This document shows, piece after piece, positions 19,103-28,321 of a stretch of DNA of 64,000 nucleotides (the stretch's first letter is position 1; each line of letters starts with the position of its first letter). The notes under the pieces were generated by a model. It was not told where the DNA came from, did no database searches, and worked only from the letters and a program-made list of their open reading frames with translations. The stretch is from NCBI GenBank assembly GCA_041392165.1, contig JAWKMN010000007.1, positions 1 to 64,000 on the forward strand, in the 5' to 3' direction. The translations under genes were made by a program, and so were the position numbers. The DNA is from Arenibacter sp041392165 (lineage in GTDB: Bacteria; Bacteroidota; Bacteroidia; Flavobacteriales; Flavobacteriaceae).

Positions 19103-21022
19103 CTAATTCTTTAGATAATAAAAATGTCCGTCCTCCGCACCGATCAACAAATTGGGTTTCCCATCCTTGTCCCAGTCTACCACAGTGGGACTAGTGGTAT
19201 GCCCGGCCAGTCTGGTGTTGACCAGATTTCCTCTTTTTTTAAAGATAGTACTTTCATTGGATTTTCCCACGTTTTCGTACCATTCAATATTTTCACTATT
19301 TGCCAGGAGATCAAGGTCCCCGTCCCCGTCCCAGTCCGTGAATTCAATTTTACGTCTTCCGCTACCGCCGGCTTCCCGCTCGGTCATTCGTAGTAAATCA
19401 TTACCAGCTTCACCATCGGCATTTTTGAATATACGTTGCCCTGGTCTTAGATAAAGTTTACCTCTTTTTTTGAATCGTTCAAAAAACGCCAAATAGCCTT
19501 CATGGTCCAACATTATCAAATCCATTAACCCATCTCTGTTCCAGTCGATGGCATAGGGAGTGGTCCTCCACTGGGTAGCCAATTCATCCTTGCCGGGATT
19601 CCACCAGTTCCATTTGGGTTTGGGCACAGGATTTTTGCCCCAGTCAACCTTAACACCTCCCATTTTGGTTAATTTGGGCGTACCCTTTGTGCCTATGTTT
19701 TTATACCACTCTATTTTGCCAAAAATAGAATTTAGAACAACATCTTTTAGGCCATCGCCATCCCAATCGGCAACCGTGAGGGTAGTATATCCCCATTTCC
19801 GTTCTGCCGGTCCCTGAATGGAACCACTTTTCCCCGCCATAATCCTAATTACTTCCCCGTCTGCCTCCAAATAAACGGGCTCTTTAAAATCTGGGATTTC
19901 GCCTCCGTCCAGGTTTTCTATGAAACCAATATAACCGGCCGAATTTCCACATATCAGATCTTCGTCCCCGTCATCGTCCCAATCTACGCTGAAGGGAGTG
20001 ACCAGGGCCCCGAATTTTAGATTTTGGCTTTTTTGCTGAAGATATACGGGCGACATAAAAATGGGCATGTTGTCCTTTACGGTTCCGGTATTCTCAATAA
20101 AAACTACCCTACCATCTTCATCGCCCACTATAAGGTCCACTTTATGGTCATTGTTCCAATCAAGGGCCACAGGCCTCATCATTTCCAGGTCCATTTTCAG
20201 GATACCTGAGGCATTCTCCAGAAATCTACCTTCGGCATAGATGGGGTTTTCCCGATTCCCAATATTTTCAAAATAGGTAAATCGGTCTACGAATTCGCCA
20301 CATATAATATCCAGATCCCCATCCCCGTCAAAATCGGCTATATTGGGGGTAGTATTGCCATATACGTCAATAGGTGTGTTCCCGGCCAATATTTTTCCTT
20401 CATTTTTATATTTTCCATTGTCATTGGTCAATAAATAAAGGTATCCGCGAAGGTTTCCATTGGTCCATTCGCCTTTTTCATTAAAGGCGTTGTCCCATCC
20501 ATATTCACTCCAGTCATCAATACCAACTATGAGATCCATGTCCCCGTCATTGTCATAATCCACATATTTCCAGTCGTTAAATCGTTCTTTGTATAGATCC
20601 AGTAGTTCGGATGTCTGATAAAGGCCTACCGGTCTGGTATATCCATAACGTATAAAATTTTCATATTCAAGGCCTGCCCCTAAGACTCTAGGTTTGCCCT
20701 CTACATAGGAAATGGCCACATTTCGCATGCCGTTGCCTATTTTAACGGGGGCATCAAATATGGGATTTCCGTTAAGGTCTTTGGAACTGTTCTTGAATAA
20801 AAAGGTGCCATTAAAAGGAACATCGGTACAGGAAACAACTAGATCCATGTCCCCGTCCTGATCGTAATCCATTGGTAAGGGATTGGCCCAGAGACCGACT
20901 GCCAGATCTTTGGTGGTGGTGGTATCCTTGTATTGTAATCGGATTAAGGTTTCGTTAGTGGATTGGCCAAAGGAAATAGCTGTACTTGTTAGGAACAAGC
21001 AAGTGATTAATCGTTTAAGCAT
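19103..21022 (-). CDS. Secreted FG-GAP/VCBS repeat protein
   Basis: First gene of the - strand operon. The signal peptide is about residues 1-19 (ends ISFGQ). The rest is nine calcium-loop repeats of D-x-D-x-D-G type, among them DYDQDGDMDLVVS, DFDGDGDLDIICGE, DWNNDHKVDLIVGDEDG, DWDDDGDEDLICGN and the last DWDKDGKPNLLIGAEDG, each followed by an aromatic F-[ILE]-E/Y-N strand. This predicts a seven- to nine-bladed propeller outside the cytoplasm. Such proteins accompany DUF1080 and PVC-type dehydrogenases in Bacteroidota clusters, but no activity has been fixed for them. Length 639 residues; intact. Confidence 0.85.
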   Translation of the reverse strand: MLKRLITCLFLTSTAISFGQSTNETLIRLQYKDTTTTKDLAVGLWANPLPMDYDQDGDMDLVVSCTDVPFNGTFLFKNSSKDLNGNPIFDAPVKIGNGMRNVAISYVEGKPRVLGAGLEYENFIRYGYTRPVGLYQTSELLDLYKERFNDWKYVDYDNDGDMDLIVGIDDWSEYGWDNAFNEKGEWTNGNLRGYLYLLTNDNGKYKNEGKILAGNTPIDVYGNTTPNIADFDGDGDLDIICGEFVDRFTYFENIGNRENPIYAEGRFLENASGILKMDLEMMRPVALDWNNDHKVDLIVGDEDGRVVFIENTGTVKDNMPIFMSPVYLQQKSQNLKFGALVTPFSVDWDDDGDEDLICGNSAGYIGFIENLDGGEIPDFKEPVYLEADGEVIRIMAGKSGSIQGPAERKWGYTTLTVADWDGDGLKDVVLNSIFGKIEWYKNIGTKGTPKLTKMGGVKVDWGKNPVPKPKWNWWNPGKDELATQWRTTPYAIDWNRDGLMDLIMLDHEGYLAFFERFKKRGKLYLRPGQRIFKNADGEAGNDLLRMTEREAGGSGRRKIEFTDWDGDGDLDLLANSENIEWYENVGKSNESTIFKKRGNLVNTRLAGHTTSPTVVDWDKDGKPNLLIGAEDGHFYYLKN

Positions 21023-21260
21023 TTTGGATGGATTTTTCTATTTTATTATGAAGGTTGATGAATTAAAAGAGTCAAATTAGTATTTATTTTTCAATTGACC
21101 AATCTTTTGTTTCATTTGGAGTATTGATTTTAATGTATTTCACATGTTTATGTGACCTTGAATAAATGGAATACTGAAATTAAGAGGCTGGAATATAGGG
21201 GGTAAGTAAAAAAGATACATTTTTTGATAAAAGTTTAGGGTAGAATTGTTTGAACTTTCC

Positions 21261-21268
21261 TATTTTTG
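21261..21268 (+). promoter_or_regulatory. -7 box of the tRNA-Pro promoter
   Basis: TATTTTTG matches the Bacteroidota TAnnTTTG -7 consensus and ends 12 bp before the tRNA gene. No convincing -33 element at the usual spacing. Confidence 0.45.
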
Positions 21269-21280
21269 CAATCTCATTTT

Positions 21281-21354
21281 CGGGATGTGGCGCAGTCCGG
21301 TAGCGTACACGGCTGGGGGCCGTGTGGTCGCAGGTTCAAATCCTGTCATCCCGA
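21281..21354 (+). tRNA. tRNA-Pro (anticodon GGG)
   Basis: A complete cloverleaf can be drawn: acceptor CGGGATG pairs with CATCCCG, D-arm GCGC/GCGT, anticodon stem CACGG/CCGTG with loop CTGGGGG (anticodon GGG), and T-arm GCAGG TTCAAAT CCTGT, discriminator A. CCA is not encoded. Its 3' end is the integration target of the island that follows. Confidence 0.93.
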
Positions 21355-21358
21355 CGAA
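21343..21358 (+). other. attL of the integrated island (tRNA 3' end)
   Basis: CTGTCATCCCGACGAA, spanning the end of the tRNA T-arm and acceptor and four bases beyond. The identical 16-mer is at 28400-28415 without a tRNA around it, which marks the two island ends. Confidence 0.8.
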
Positions 21359-21377
21359 CCGCCATTTTGGCAGAAAC

Positions 21378-21420
21378 AAAGCACTGTTAATTGTATGATT
21401 ATCAGTGCTTTTCATTTTTT
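21378..21420 (+). terminator. Terminator of tRNA-Pro supplied by the island end
   Basis: AAAGCACTG (21378-21386) pairs with CAGTGCTTT (21403-21411), followed by T-rich DNA. A similar stem follows attR at 28435. Confidence 0.65.
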
Positions 21421-21458
21421 ATGATTCCATCTGATATCATTTAAAACCATGTTTTTGG

Positions 21459-21476
21459 TGTGCAATAAGGTGTGCA
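21459..21476 (+). repeat. 18-bp direct repeat inside the left island end
   Basis: TGTGCAATAAGGTGTGCA occurs here and, identical and in the same orientation, at 28322-28339 near attR. It is itself built from two TGTGCA half-units. A candidate arm-type integrase binding site. Confidence 0.6.
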
Positions 21477-21571
21477 CACTGGTACACTGATTGTTGTAGT
21501 TTTAGGCATGAACAATTGAGGTTTAAGGGCAGTCCGACCAGTAACAATTGTTCAATTTAAAGAATTACAAC

Positions 21572-22822
21572 ATGCGGACAGACAGTACTTTAGGAATCAA
21601 TTTCTTCGTCAGAAAAAAGCGCAATGACCCGAACATATATGATATATATGTTCGCATAACGGTCAAAAAAGAGCGTGCAGAAATCAGTATCAAACGGGAC
21701 ATTCCGGTGTGCAATTGGGACAAAACACGTGGAAAAGCGTTCCCAAACAGCAGGATTATGGAAGATCTGAACGCATATCTCGATACTGTTTACGGAGAAA
21801 TCCTCAATGTTCATAGGGAGTTGCACATGGAAAGGGCATTGATAACGGCAAGATTGATCAAGGCCAGGTATGTCGGGGAGGACGATGTGAACCATACCCT
21901 TTTGGAACTTTTCGAATACCACAATATAAACATGGTCAATACCCTAAAGCCAGGGACCATGAAGAATTACTACTCCACCGAGAAATATTTAAGGACTTAT
22001 ATTACCACCAAACTTAAGACAAGTGATGTACTCCTCAGTGATTTGAAACACAAATTCATTTTGGATTTCGAAAACTATATCAGGACTTTCAAACCAAAGA
22101 AGAACAGGAAAACGTGCACCAACAATGGCACTATGAAACACTTGGAACGCTTGATGAAGGTTGTGCGATTGGGTGTCAGGTTGGAATGGTTGGACAAAGA
22201 CCCTTTTCGAAACTTTAAACTGCGTTTCAACAAATTTGACCGCAACTATCTTACACAAAGGGAAATTGACCTTATCGATGATACCACTTTCACGAGCATG
22301 GGTAGGGAGAGGGTAAAGGATGTCTTTCTTTTCAGTTGTTATACCGGACTCACCTTTATGGATATCAAGCTTCTAACCAAGGACAATATTAGTAAAGGCA
22401 TTGACAGGAACTATTGGATATATACCAAGAGAAGCAAGACCAATGAGCCCGTGAAGATTCCGATGCTGCCCAAGGCCGTTGAGATCATGGAAAAATATGA
22501 AGGGGCACCAATTGAGGACAACGGTCTGTTGCCCGTATATAGCAATCAAAAGACCAATGCTTATTTAAAAGAGATAGCAAAGGCCTGTGGGATCCATAAG
22601 AATGTATCCTTTCACATGGCCCGACATACATTTGCAACCACTGTTACCCTGTCAAATGGTGTTCCAATTGAAACGGTGTCAAAAATGTTGGGACATAGCA
22701 AACTTTCCACAACCCAAATTTATGCTAGGGTATTACAGGAAAAGGTAGGAGAGGACATGCAGAAAGTTATGCAGATTTATTCCAATAAAACAAGTCAATT
22801 TAAGAAGTCTAAGACACAATAA
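21572..22822 (+). CDS. Tyrosine recombinase (site-specific integrase)
   Basis: Integrase of the island, reading away from the tRNA. Start chosen at ATG 21572 (MRTDSTLGINFFVRKKR), the usual beginning of Bacteroidota integrases with an arm-binding domain; a TTG at 21548 would add eight residues. The N-terminal third binds arm sites, a SAM-like core-binding domain follows (LLELFEYHNINMVNTLKPGT), and the catalytic domain shows a Lys strand (TKRSKTNEPVKIP), HMARHTFAT and LGHSKLSTTQIYARV with the nucleophile Tyr. The first box reads YTGLTFMDI, lacking the classical Arg at that position, as seen in the Bacteroidota clade. About 416 residues. It probably cuts the 16-bp core at the tRNA end. Confidence 0.92.
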   Translation: MRTDSTLGINFFVRKKRNDPNIYDIYVRITVKKERAEISIKRDIPVCNWDKTRGKAFPNSRIMEDLNAYLDTVYGEILNVHRELHMERALITARLIKARYVGEDDVNHTLLELFEYHNINMVNTLKPGTMKNYYSTEKYLRTYITTKLKTSDVLLSDLKHKFILDFENYIRTFKPKKNRKTCTNNGTMKHLERLMKVVRLGVRLEWLDKDPFRNFKLRFNKFDRNYLTQREIDLIDDTTFTSMGRERVKDVFLFSCYTGLTFMDIKLLTKDNISKGIDRNYWIYTKRSKTNEPVKIPMLPKAVEIMEKYEGAPIEDNGLLPVYSNQKTNAYLKEIAKACGIHKNVSFHMARHTFATTVTLSNGVPIETVSKMLGHSKLSTTQIYARVLQEKVGEDMQKVMQIYSNKTSQFKKSKTQ

Positions 22823-22841
22823 CCTCAAATAAAAAGGGCAA

Positions 22842-22858
22842 CTGATTTGTCAAATCAG
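22842..22858 (+). terminator. Hairpin after the integrase gene
   Basis: CTGATTT and AAATCAG form a seven-base-pair stem with a three-base loop 20 bp after the stop. The following DNA is only weakly T-rich, so termination is tentative. Confidence 0.4.
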
Positions 22859-22872
22859 CTTGTATTTATTCG

Positions 22873-22929
22873 GTCCCGCTTGCGGGACGAAGGAATAGCA
22901 AGAGGGTGATGCGCAAATTGCGCCATCAC
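22873..22929 (+). other. Putative origin of transfer (oriT)
   Basis: Between integrase and mobilisation genes lie a perfect stem GTCCCGC TT GCGGGAC (22873-22888), then GGAATAGCAAGAGGG, then a long imperfect palindrome at 22906-22929 (GTGATG CGCAA against TTGCG CATCAC, one bulged C). Inverted repeats beside a conserved strand just upstream of relaxase genes are the usual oriT design. The nick site is not identified; this is inference from position and structure. Confidence 0.4.
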
Positions 22930-22931
22930 GG

Positions 22932-23099
22932 TTGTTTTCGGGTCTTCAACAAGTTGAAAACCAGTTGATTGAATTGATTTTGGAATACTTTGCAAAAACA
23001 GGAGCTACAGTAGACATTTCCGAAATCTACAGTAAACCCTTTGGGAAGCCCAATAAACACTGGAAATTTTTGACTCAAAAATTGACGCAATTTCACTAA
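22932..23099 (+). CDS. Possible small protein or gene remnant of the island
   Basis: A 55-residue frame beginning with TTG and ending at TAA 23097-23099. Its composition looks coding (VENQLIELILEYFAKTGATV, then DISEIYSKPFGKPNKHWKFL). No start with a good upstream context and no family recognised. It could be the end of a lost accessory gene or a real small DNA-binding protein. It fills most of the gap between the putative oriT and the mobilisation genes. Confidence 0.3.
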   Translation: MFSGLQQVENQLIELILEYFAKTGATVDISEIYSKPFGKPNKHWKFLTQKLTQFH

Positions 23100-23116
23100 A
23101 AAACAAAATCGGACCT

Positions 23117-23701
23117 ATGGAAAAGCAATCCACAAATGGCATAACGAAGAAAGGAACCCTTGGTTATTCCAATATCACCGTAAAGAAGGAAACGGCCATA
23201 CGCTTTCGCAGTTATTCCAAAAGGTTCAACAAGTCCCATAGTGAGGTGTTGGATGGGATGGTACACTACTTCAAGGAGAACAACCTTGACCCCTTTGGGG
23301 AGGGAACAAAGATCATCCTTGACAGTATCAAAAAGTTGCAGCGTCAGATGATAAAAAAAATCGATAGGCTCATCGCCATTATCAAGAACATGGAAAAGAC
23401 CAGTATTAGGCCGACCTATGAAATGGTACTGATCCTTTACGAGGCCTATGTAATGGATGGGAGGAAACCGAGACGGGAACCTGTCCAGATTCAGGAAGAG
23501 CGAAAGGATTTTCTGGAGCCTAAAAACACAGTTCCAAAAACAGTGCACGACAGAATGCTAAAAGAATTCAATGAATATAAAAAACGTTGCAATGAAATCC
23601 TGAAAAATGTGGAGAAGGTAGAACCCATGATGGGAAAGCAATATCTCAAGATCAATATGGGCATCGGGGATTTTGAAAGTTTAAAATACCAACTAAGATA
23701 A
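23117..23701 (+). CDS. BfmA/BtgA-type mobilisation accessory protein
   Basis: A 194-residue cytoplasmic protein resembling the BfmA/BtgA group, which helps load the relaxase on oriT. The N-terminal half has the conserved pattern GYSNITVKKETAIRFRSYSK then SEVLDGMVHYFKEN, compatible with a ribbon-helix-helix-like DNA-binding fold, followed by a helical segment (KKLQRQMIKKIDRLIAIIKNME) that is probably a coiled coil. The C-terminal part is charged. The relaxase gene starts 5 bp after its stop, so the two are translationally linked. Assigned from pattern and gene order. Confidence 0.75.
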   Translation: MEKQSTNGITKKGTLGYSNITVKKETAIRFRSYSKRFNKSHSEVLDGMVHYFKENNLDPFGEGTKIILDSIKKLQRQMIKKIDRLIAIIKNMEKTSIRPTYEMVLILYEAYVMDGRKPRREPVQIQEERKDFLEPKNTVPKTVHDRMLKEFNEYKKRCNEILKNVEKVEPMMGKQYLKINMGIGDFESLKYQLR

Positions 23702-23706
23702 CAGCC

Positions 23707-24729
23707 ATGTACCTTACCATATCGGCACAGAAAATGGGCAGTACTTATAACTCCAGTGTGGGGAACTATGTGGACTATCTGGAAAAGGAAAACGAAGATA
23801 GGTTGCCCGAACTCAGGGAGGAATTCTTTGACCAAGAGAACGACAGCGTAAGCCCTCAAACGGTCATCGATGAGATAGATGCCAATACCGCCAAACTGAG
23901 GCAGAAGGACCCAAAATTCTATTCCATAGTGGTCAGTCCCAACCAAAGGGAACTGAAGGCAATCGGCAATGACCCAAATCTGCTAAGGGAATACACAAGG
24001 AAGCTTATGGAGGACTATGCCAAGAATTTCCATAGGAACCAAGAGGTCAAGGCCGAGAACCTGAAATACTATGCCAAAATTGAGCATGAACGCACCTATC
24101 GTGGATTTGACAAACAGGTCCGGGAGAATGCACCATACCGAGGGGAGATAGCAAGGCTAAGGAACGAGATACGGAAAGTGGAACGGGACGAATCCATCGG
24201 GAATGTCAAAGAACTTGAAAAAAGGATCAAAGAGCAAGAAAGATTGGCCCCGCATAAACAGAACGGGCAATTGGTGGCCGCAGGGATGCAAAAAGAGGGG
24301 CCACAGACCCATATCCATATCATTGTCAGTAGAAGGGACGTAACGAACACCTATACGCTTTCACCGATGGCAAAACATAAGGCATCCGAAGTGGAACTGA
24401 ACGGAAAGACGGTCAAAAGGGGATTTGATAGGGACAGTTTTTACCAAGCTGCGGAAAAGACCTTTGACAGGACAACGGGGTTCAAAAGGAACTATGTGGA
24501 ATCCTATGTTGGGAGAAAGGCCCATGCCAAGGAACCGGGGAAGTTCTTTGCCAAGGTGATGGGGCTGCCCACCAAGGAAAAGGATATGGCCTTTAAATTG
24601 CTTAAAACGATGGGTGTAAAGGCTCCCAGTATACCGACCAATAAAGTACAGATGGCAGCCAAGATCATCAAGGCTCTTGGAAGGGGTATCGATAAGGCTA
24701 GGGGTACTGGTGAGGACATGGGCTACTGA
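23707..24729 (+). CDS. Mobilisation relaxase (DUF5712/BtgB-like)
   Basis: Nicking enzyme of the island. The N-terminal half begins with MYLTISAQKMGSTYNSSVGN, and the conserved histidines are in THIHIIVSRRD (His 202 and 204 of the protein), the HUH-like metal site of these Bacteroidota relaxases. A Tyr-rich middle (NLKYYAKIEHERTYRGFD) may hold the catalytic Tyr. The C-terminal third is basic and helical. The length of 340 residues is normal. There is no coupling protein or type IV secretion gene in the island, so it would need a helper conjugative element. Twelve bases after its stop a conserved hairpin element begins. Confidence 0.8.
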   Translation: MYLTISAQKMGSTYNSSVGNYVDYLEKENEDRLPELREEFFDQENDSVSPQTVIDEIDANTAKLRQKDPKFYSIVVSPNQRELKAIGNDPNLLREYTRKLMEDYAKNFHRNQEVKAENLKYYAKIEHERTYRGFDKQVRENAPYRGEIARLRNEIRKVERDESIGNVKELEKRIKEQERLAPHKQNGQLVAAGMQKEGPQTHIHIIVSRRDVTNTYTLSPMAKHKASEVELNGKTVKRGFDRDSFYQAAEKTFDRTTGFKRNYVESYVGRKAHAKEPGKFFAKVMGLPTKEKDMAFKLLKTMGVKAPSIPTNKVQMAAKIIKALGRGIDKARGTGEDMGY

Positions 24730-24740
24730 GGTTCAAAAAG

Positions 24741-24832
24741 TAGGTTACGCCCTATCATGTTTTTGCTTCACGCTAATCTACCCGAACACTACAAAAACCC
24801 GATAGGATCCATGCGCAAAAGTTGGAGGTAAG
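24741..24832 (+). other. Conserved hairpin element, copy A
   Basis: A 92-bp element, TAGGTTACGCCC to GGATCCATGCGCAAA and GGTAAG at the end. CCTATC..GTTTTTG pairs with CAAAAAC..GATAGG (13 of 15 positions). Copy B at 28853-28945 keeps the flanks and the loop CCCGAAC but has a different stem that still pairs, meaning compensating changes. It may be a structured RNA or a folded recombination site. No known family recognised. Confidence 0.55.
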
Positions 24833-24987
24833 TATTCTATGGACTTTCCAAATAAAATTTTAAAGAACTTTATATTCTATTCTCGTGAGAACATCTTACT
24901 CTTTTTTTGAGAGGACATTCAAAATATGCATAGTTTGTGGGCAAAAGACTATTTTTAACCATAGCATTTTACCTTAATACTAATATC

Positions 24988-27495
24988 ATGAGCAATTCAA
25001 AACCCTGTATCTTTTTGTTTTTCCTCCTGCAAATTTCACTTGTATACTCGCAAAGTCAAAATCTTTATATATCAGGGGAAGGAAGTGATAATATAGGAAA
25101 TGGTGATATTAACTCACCTTATAAATCTTTGGAACGGGCTCTAGAGGACATTTCATCTCCAGGTCAAATCACTTATAATTTAATATTGAAACCTTCTAGT
25201 AGTGGTTATGTTTCCCACACTAAAAGTAATACTGGTCAGCTTATTTGGATTAAGTCGGGTTCTCAAGAACATCCTATAAATGTCTATTCCGAAGGAGGAA
25301 CGGCTACTATTAATCATGTCCAAAGTAATGCTGCTTTAATCAAGCTTCAGGATGTTAGTTATGTCAATTTTCACAATATTAAGTTTCAAAACTCGTCTTT
25401 GGCAATCATTATGGATAATGCCGATTATTGTCGCATCCAATTTTGTGAATTTGTTGGTAGCCCCATAAATGGGTCAGGTGGAAGTGGATGTATTTGGATT
25501 GGTAAACTTGGGTTTAACCCAACCAATTACACGAATACTCCAACGCCGTCAAATGAGCGAAGTGATTTCAATATTATTAGAAACAATCATTTCTCCAATA
25601 TCGAAATTCTTGAGTATGAAAAACAACATTTATATCATGCCATTTATCTATCAAATGGAAGTTATGGTAATGATATATATTTCAACACTCTTGAAATGGG
25701 ATTAAACATTGGAAGTGGGATTCAAATAAATCATGGCTATATGAATGAAAATAATGTCAGCCAGAATTTTATAAAGAAGTCTTTTAGTTCATCAAATGAT
25801 TCATTCATGAATTCTAGACATGGTATTAATTTTCAATATGAAAACAACTCAGAGATTAGTCAAACAAACAATAATGATGTTGTGGGTAATTTTCTGTACG
25901 CAAATTCATATAGACAATATGTTTTTCCTACCAATTGTGACCCGAACAATAGTAGTAATAACAACTATAAAGGTCCCCAGTTATTAAGAATTCGAGCTCA
26001 GTTATGTTCAAACAATAACATATCAAGTAATACTCTTACATATGATAATGATGAATCTTATGAAGACCCACTATGGTCAAACCATCATGCTAACAAAATG
26101 ACAGACCGCATGGTATCAGGGGATTTCGATGGGGATTCTATTGATGATATTGCCACGTTATATGATAATACGGGAAATAACACTATTCTCAAAATCTGGT
26201 TGTCTTCCACCAATTCATTCATTTTGAGCAAGGGAAATGATGGGTGGTGGAAAACAGGTGGTTACAATGCAAATAAAACAACGGGGAGGATGGTATCTGG
26301 AGATTTTGACGGCAACGGCTTTGACGATATAGCAGCATTTTATGACAATGGGAACAGCAGTACGAGCCTGCACATGTGGCTGTCTTCAGGGACACATATT
26401 ACCTACCAAAACAGCAGTGGATGGTGGAGTACCAGCGGATACGACCCCAACAAGATTACGGGCAGAGTGGTATCTGGAGATTTTGACGGCAACGGCTTTG
26501 ACGATATAGCAGCATTTTATGACAATGGGAACAGCAGTACGAGCCTGCACATGTGGCTGTCTTCAGGGACACATATTACCTACCAAAACAGCAGTGGATG
26601 GTGGAGTACCAGCGGATACGACCCCAACAAGATTACGGGCAGAGTGGTATCTGGAGATTTTGACGGCAACGGCTTTGACGATATAGCAGCATTTTATGAC
26701 AATGGGAACAGCAGTACGAGCCTGCACATGTGGCTGTCTTCAGGGACACATATTACCTACCAAAACAGCAGTGGATGGTGGAGTACCAGCGGATACGACC
26801 CCAACAAGATTACGGGCAGAGTGGTATCTGGAGATTTTGACGACAACGGCTTTGACGATATAGCAGCATTTTATGACAATGGGAACAGCAGTACGAGCCT
26901 CCATACGTGGCTGTCTTCAGGTACACATATTACCTACCAAAACAGCAATGGGTGGTGGAATACCAGTGGATATGATGTTAATAAGGTAAAAGGACGTGTT
27001 GTTTCGGGTGACTATAACAACGATGGAAAAACTGACATTTCAGCTTTCTATGACTACTCTCAAACTAATGGGGATGTAAGGTCAAATATTTGGCACTCAA
27101 CAGGTAATAGTTTTACTTACTATAATAATTCATTAGGATATCCCTGGAAAAATCTTAATGACAATATTATTGCAAGTAAGGCTTTGTTAATTGAAGAACG
27201 TGAAGTAAATGAAAATGACCCTTCTAAAAATGAGTTTATTATTGAAGCTTTTCCAAACCCAGTAAGTAATTATTCCTACCTATCTCTCCAATTCGAGTTA
27301 GATGAAAATGCCATCGTTGAAATAGAACTTTACGATATGCATGGCAGAAAAATTAAAGACATTTACAGCGAACAACGGCTCAGAGGAAGTCAGCTTATAG
27401 ATGACATTTCTTTAGAGAGCGTTCCGAAAGGACTTTATTTTTTAAGGTTCAAAACACAAAATGTAGAGAAAATTTTTAAAATTCTTAAGAATTAA
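24988..27495 (+). CDS. Secreted beta-helix/FG-GAP repeat protein with type IX sorting domain (island cargo)
   Basis: Cargo gene of the island. ATG 24988 gives a proper signal peptide (CIFLFFLLQISLVYSQ); an in-frame ATG at 24937 would put 17 more residues before it. Residues about 25-365 look like a right-handed parallel beta-helix: DGDINSPYKSLERALEDI opening, then short N- and G-rich rungs such as NADYCRIQFCEFVGSP. Residues about 370-720 are six FG-GAP-like units of about 59 residues (VSGDFDGNGFDDIAAFYDNG, GWWSTSGYDPNKITG). The last 80 residues form a type IX secretion sorting domain (EAFPNPVSNYSYLSLQFELD ... VPKGLYFLRF). AT-richer than its neighbours before the repeats. Likely an adhesin or polysaccharide-active surface protein; activity unknown. 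Confidence 0.75.
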   Translation: MSNSKPCIFLFFLLQISLVYSQSQNLYISGEGSDNIGNGDINSPYKSLERALEDISSPGQITYNLILKPSSSGYVSHTKSNTGQLIWIKSGSQEHPINVYSEGGTATINHVQSNAALIKLQDVSYVNFHNIKFQNSSLAIIMDNADYCRIQFCEFVGSPINGSGGSGCIWIGKLGFNPTNYTNTPTPSNERSDFNIIRNNHFSNIEILEYEKQHLYHAIYLSNGSYGNDIYFNTLEMGLNIGSGIQINHGYMNENNVSQNFIKKSFSSSNDSFMNSRHGINFQYENNSEISQTNNNDVVGNFLYANSYRQYVFPTNCDPNNSSNNNYKGPQLLRIRAQLCSNNNISSNTLTYDNDESYEDPLWSNHHANKMTDRMVSGDFDGDSIDDIATLYDNTGNNTILKIWLSSTNSFILSKGNDGWWKTGGYNANKTTGRMVSGDFDGNGFDDIAAFYDNGNSSTSLHMWLSSGTHITYQNSSGWWSTSGYDPNKITGRVVSGDFDGNGFDDIAAFYDNGNSSTSLHMWLSSGTHITYQNSSGWWSTSGYDPNKITGRVVSGDFDGNGFDDIAAFYDNGNSSTSLHMWLSSGTHITYQNSSGWWSTSGYDPNKITGRVVSGDFDDNGFDDIAAFYDNGNSSTSLHTWLSSGTHITYQNSNGWWNTSGYDVNKVKGRVVSGDYNNDGKTDISAFYDYSQTNGDVRSNIWHSTGNSFTYYNNSLGYPWKNLNDNIIASKALLIEEREVNENDPSKNEFIIEAFPNPVSNYSYLSLQFELDENAIVEIELYDMHGRKIKDIYSEQRLRGSQLIDDISLESVPKGLYFLRFKTQNVEKIFKILKN
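26107..27060 (+). repeat. Tandem 177-bp coding repeats
   Basis: Units begin near 26107, 26284, 26461, 26638, 26815 and 26992. The copies at 26284, 26461 and 26638 are almost identical at the DNA level, including silent positions; 26815 has a few changes (GACAAC for GGCAAC, CATACG for CACATG), and the outer two are diverged. This points to recent copy-number expansion. Confidence 0.9.
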
Positions 27496-27646
27496 TACGT
27501 CATTGAAAAGCAACTATCAATTGACAAATACCTCGGTTCTACAATTTCATCAACCCAATTTAATTTTTGAACTGGCTATTTGGTCATTATTTTCCCTTCA
27601 ATCCGTCCCTTTTTTGTGGGGAGCGTTTCGAAGGAAAAATAATGTG

Positions 27647-28138
27647 TTAGGAGGCATGTCGATAGACGTTGACGTATGGTGTACCGCGATTTACGACGGC
27701 GAACGCCCGTGAAACGAGCTTGTTGCGTATGATGTTGATGGTGCTCATCTTGTTCTTGCCCGCCGCGACCCTATGGGCGTAATATTTTTTGATTTCCGCA
27801 TTGTAGATGATGGACGACAGTGCGCACATGTTGAGCATGCTCTTGACGGTCTTGTTGGCCATTGGGCTGACCTTCGACCTTCCCCTGATGCTTGTGCCCG
27901 ATTGGTGGGGATATGGTGCTATCCCGCAATAGGCCGCAAACTGTCTTGCATTGCTGAACTTTGTGAAGCCTTCCGTGTGGACGATGAGCAGCATGGCGGC
28001 CTGGTTGCCGATGCACCTGATGGTCAGCAACAGTTTGAAGATACGGTCGAGCTCCATATCGGCCTTTACGATGGATTCCATTTCCGCATCAATGGCCTCT
28101 ATCTGTCTGGTAAGCTCTGTGACCATTTTCTTCTGCAC
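27647..28138 (-). pseudogene. IS110 family transposase, C-terminal fragment
   Basis: About 164 residues corresponding to the second half of an IS110-type transposase: a coiled-coil start (LTRQIEAIDAEMESIVKAD), a helix-hairpin-helix-like segment (LLTIRCIGNQAAMLLIVHTEG), and the C-terminal domain FAAYCGIAPYPHQSGTSIRG with the expected Ser and SMLNMCALSSI. The N-terminal RuvC-like DEDD half is missing: the open frame begins shortly after a stop upstream of 28138. So it cannot be active. It lies inside the island, next to attR. Confidence 0.85.
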
Positions 28139-28321
28139 CTTGAACTGTAGATACCCTAATCTTTAGGACAGGTTTCCTGAAAAGATATAGATTGATGAAT
28201 CATGAAATTTGAATATTGGTGCTATCGATATTATTTTTTCAAGGTTATTCAGCCTATTTAAACTGATTTCCGTATTTTTAGTGTCAAATGGATATGTTCT
28301 TATTCTCATTTTCATAATAAA

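Noticed and set aside
26107..27060. CRISPR array
   Set aside because: Repeats are 177 bp, coding, contiguous and without spacers.
27503..28166. + strand frames of 69-125 residues around the IS110 fragment
   Set aside because: No features; the - strand matches an IS110 transposase.
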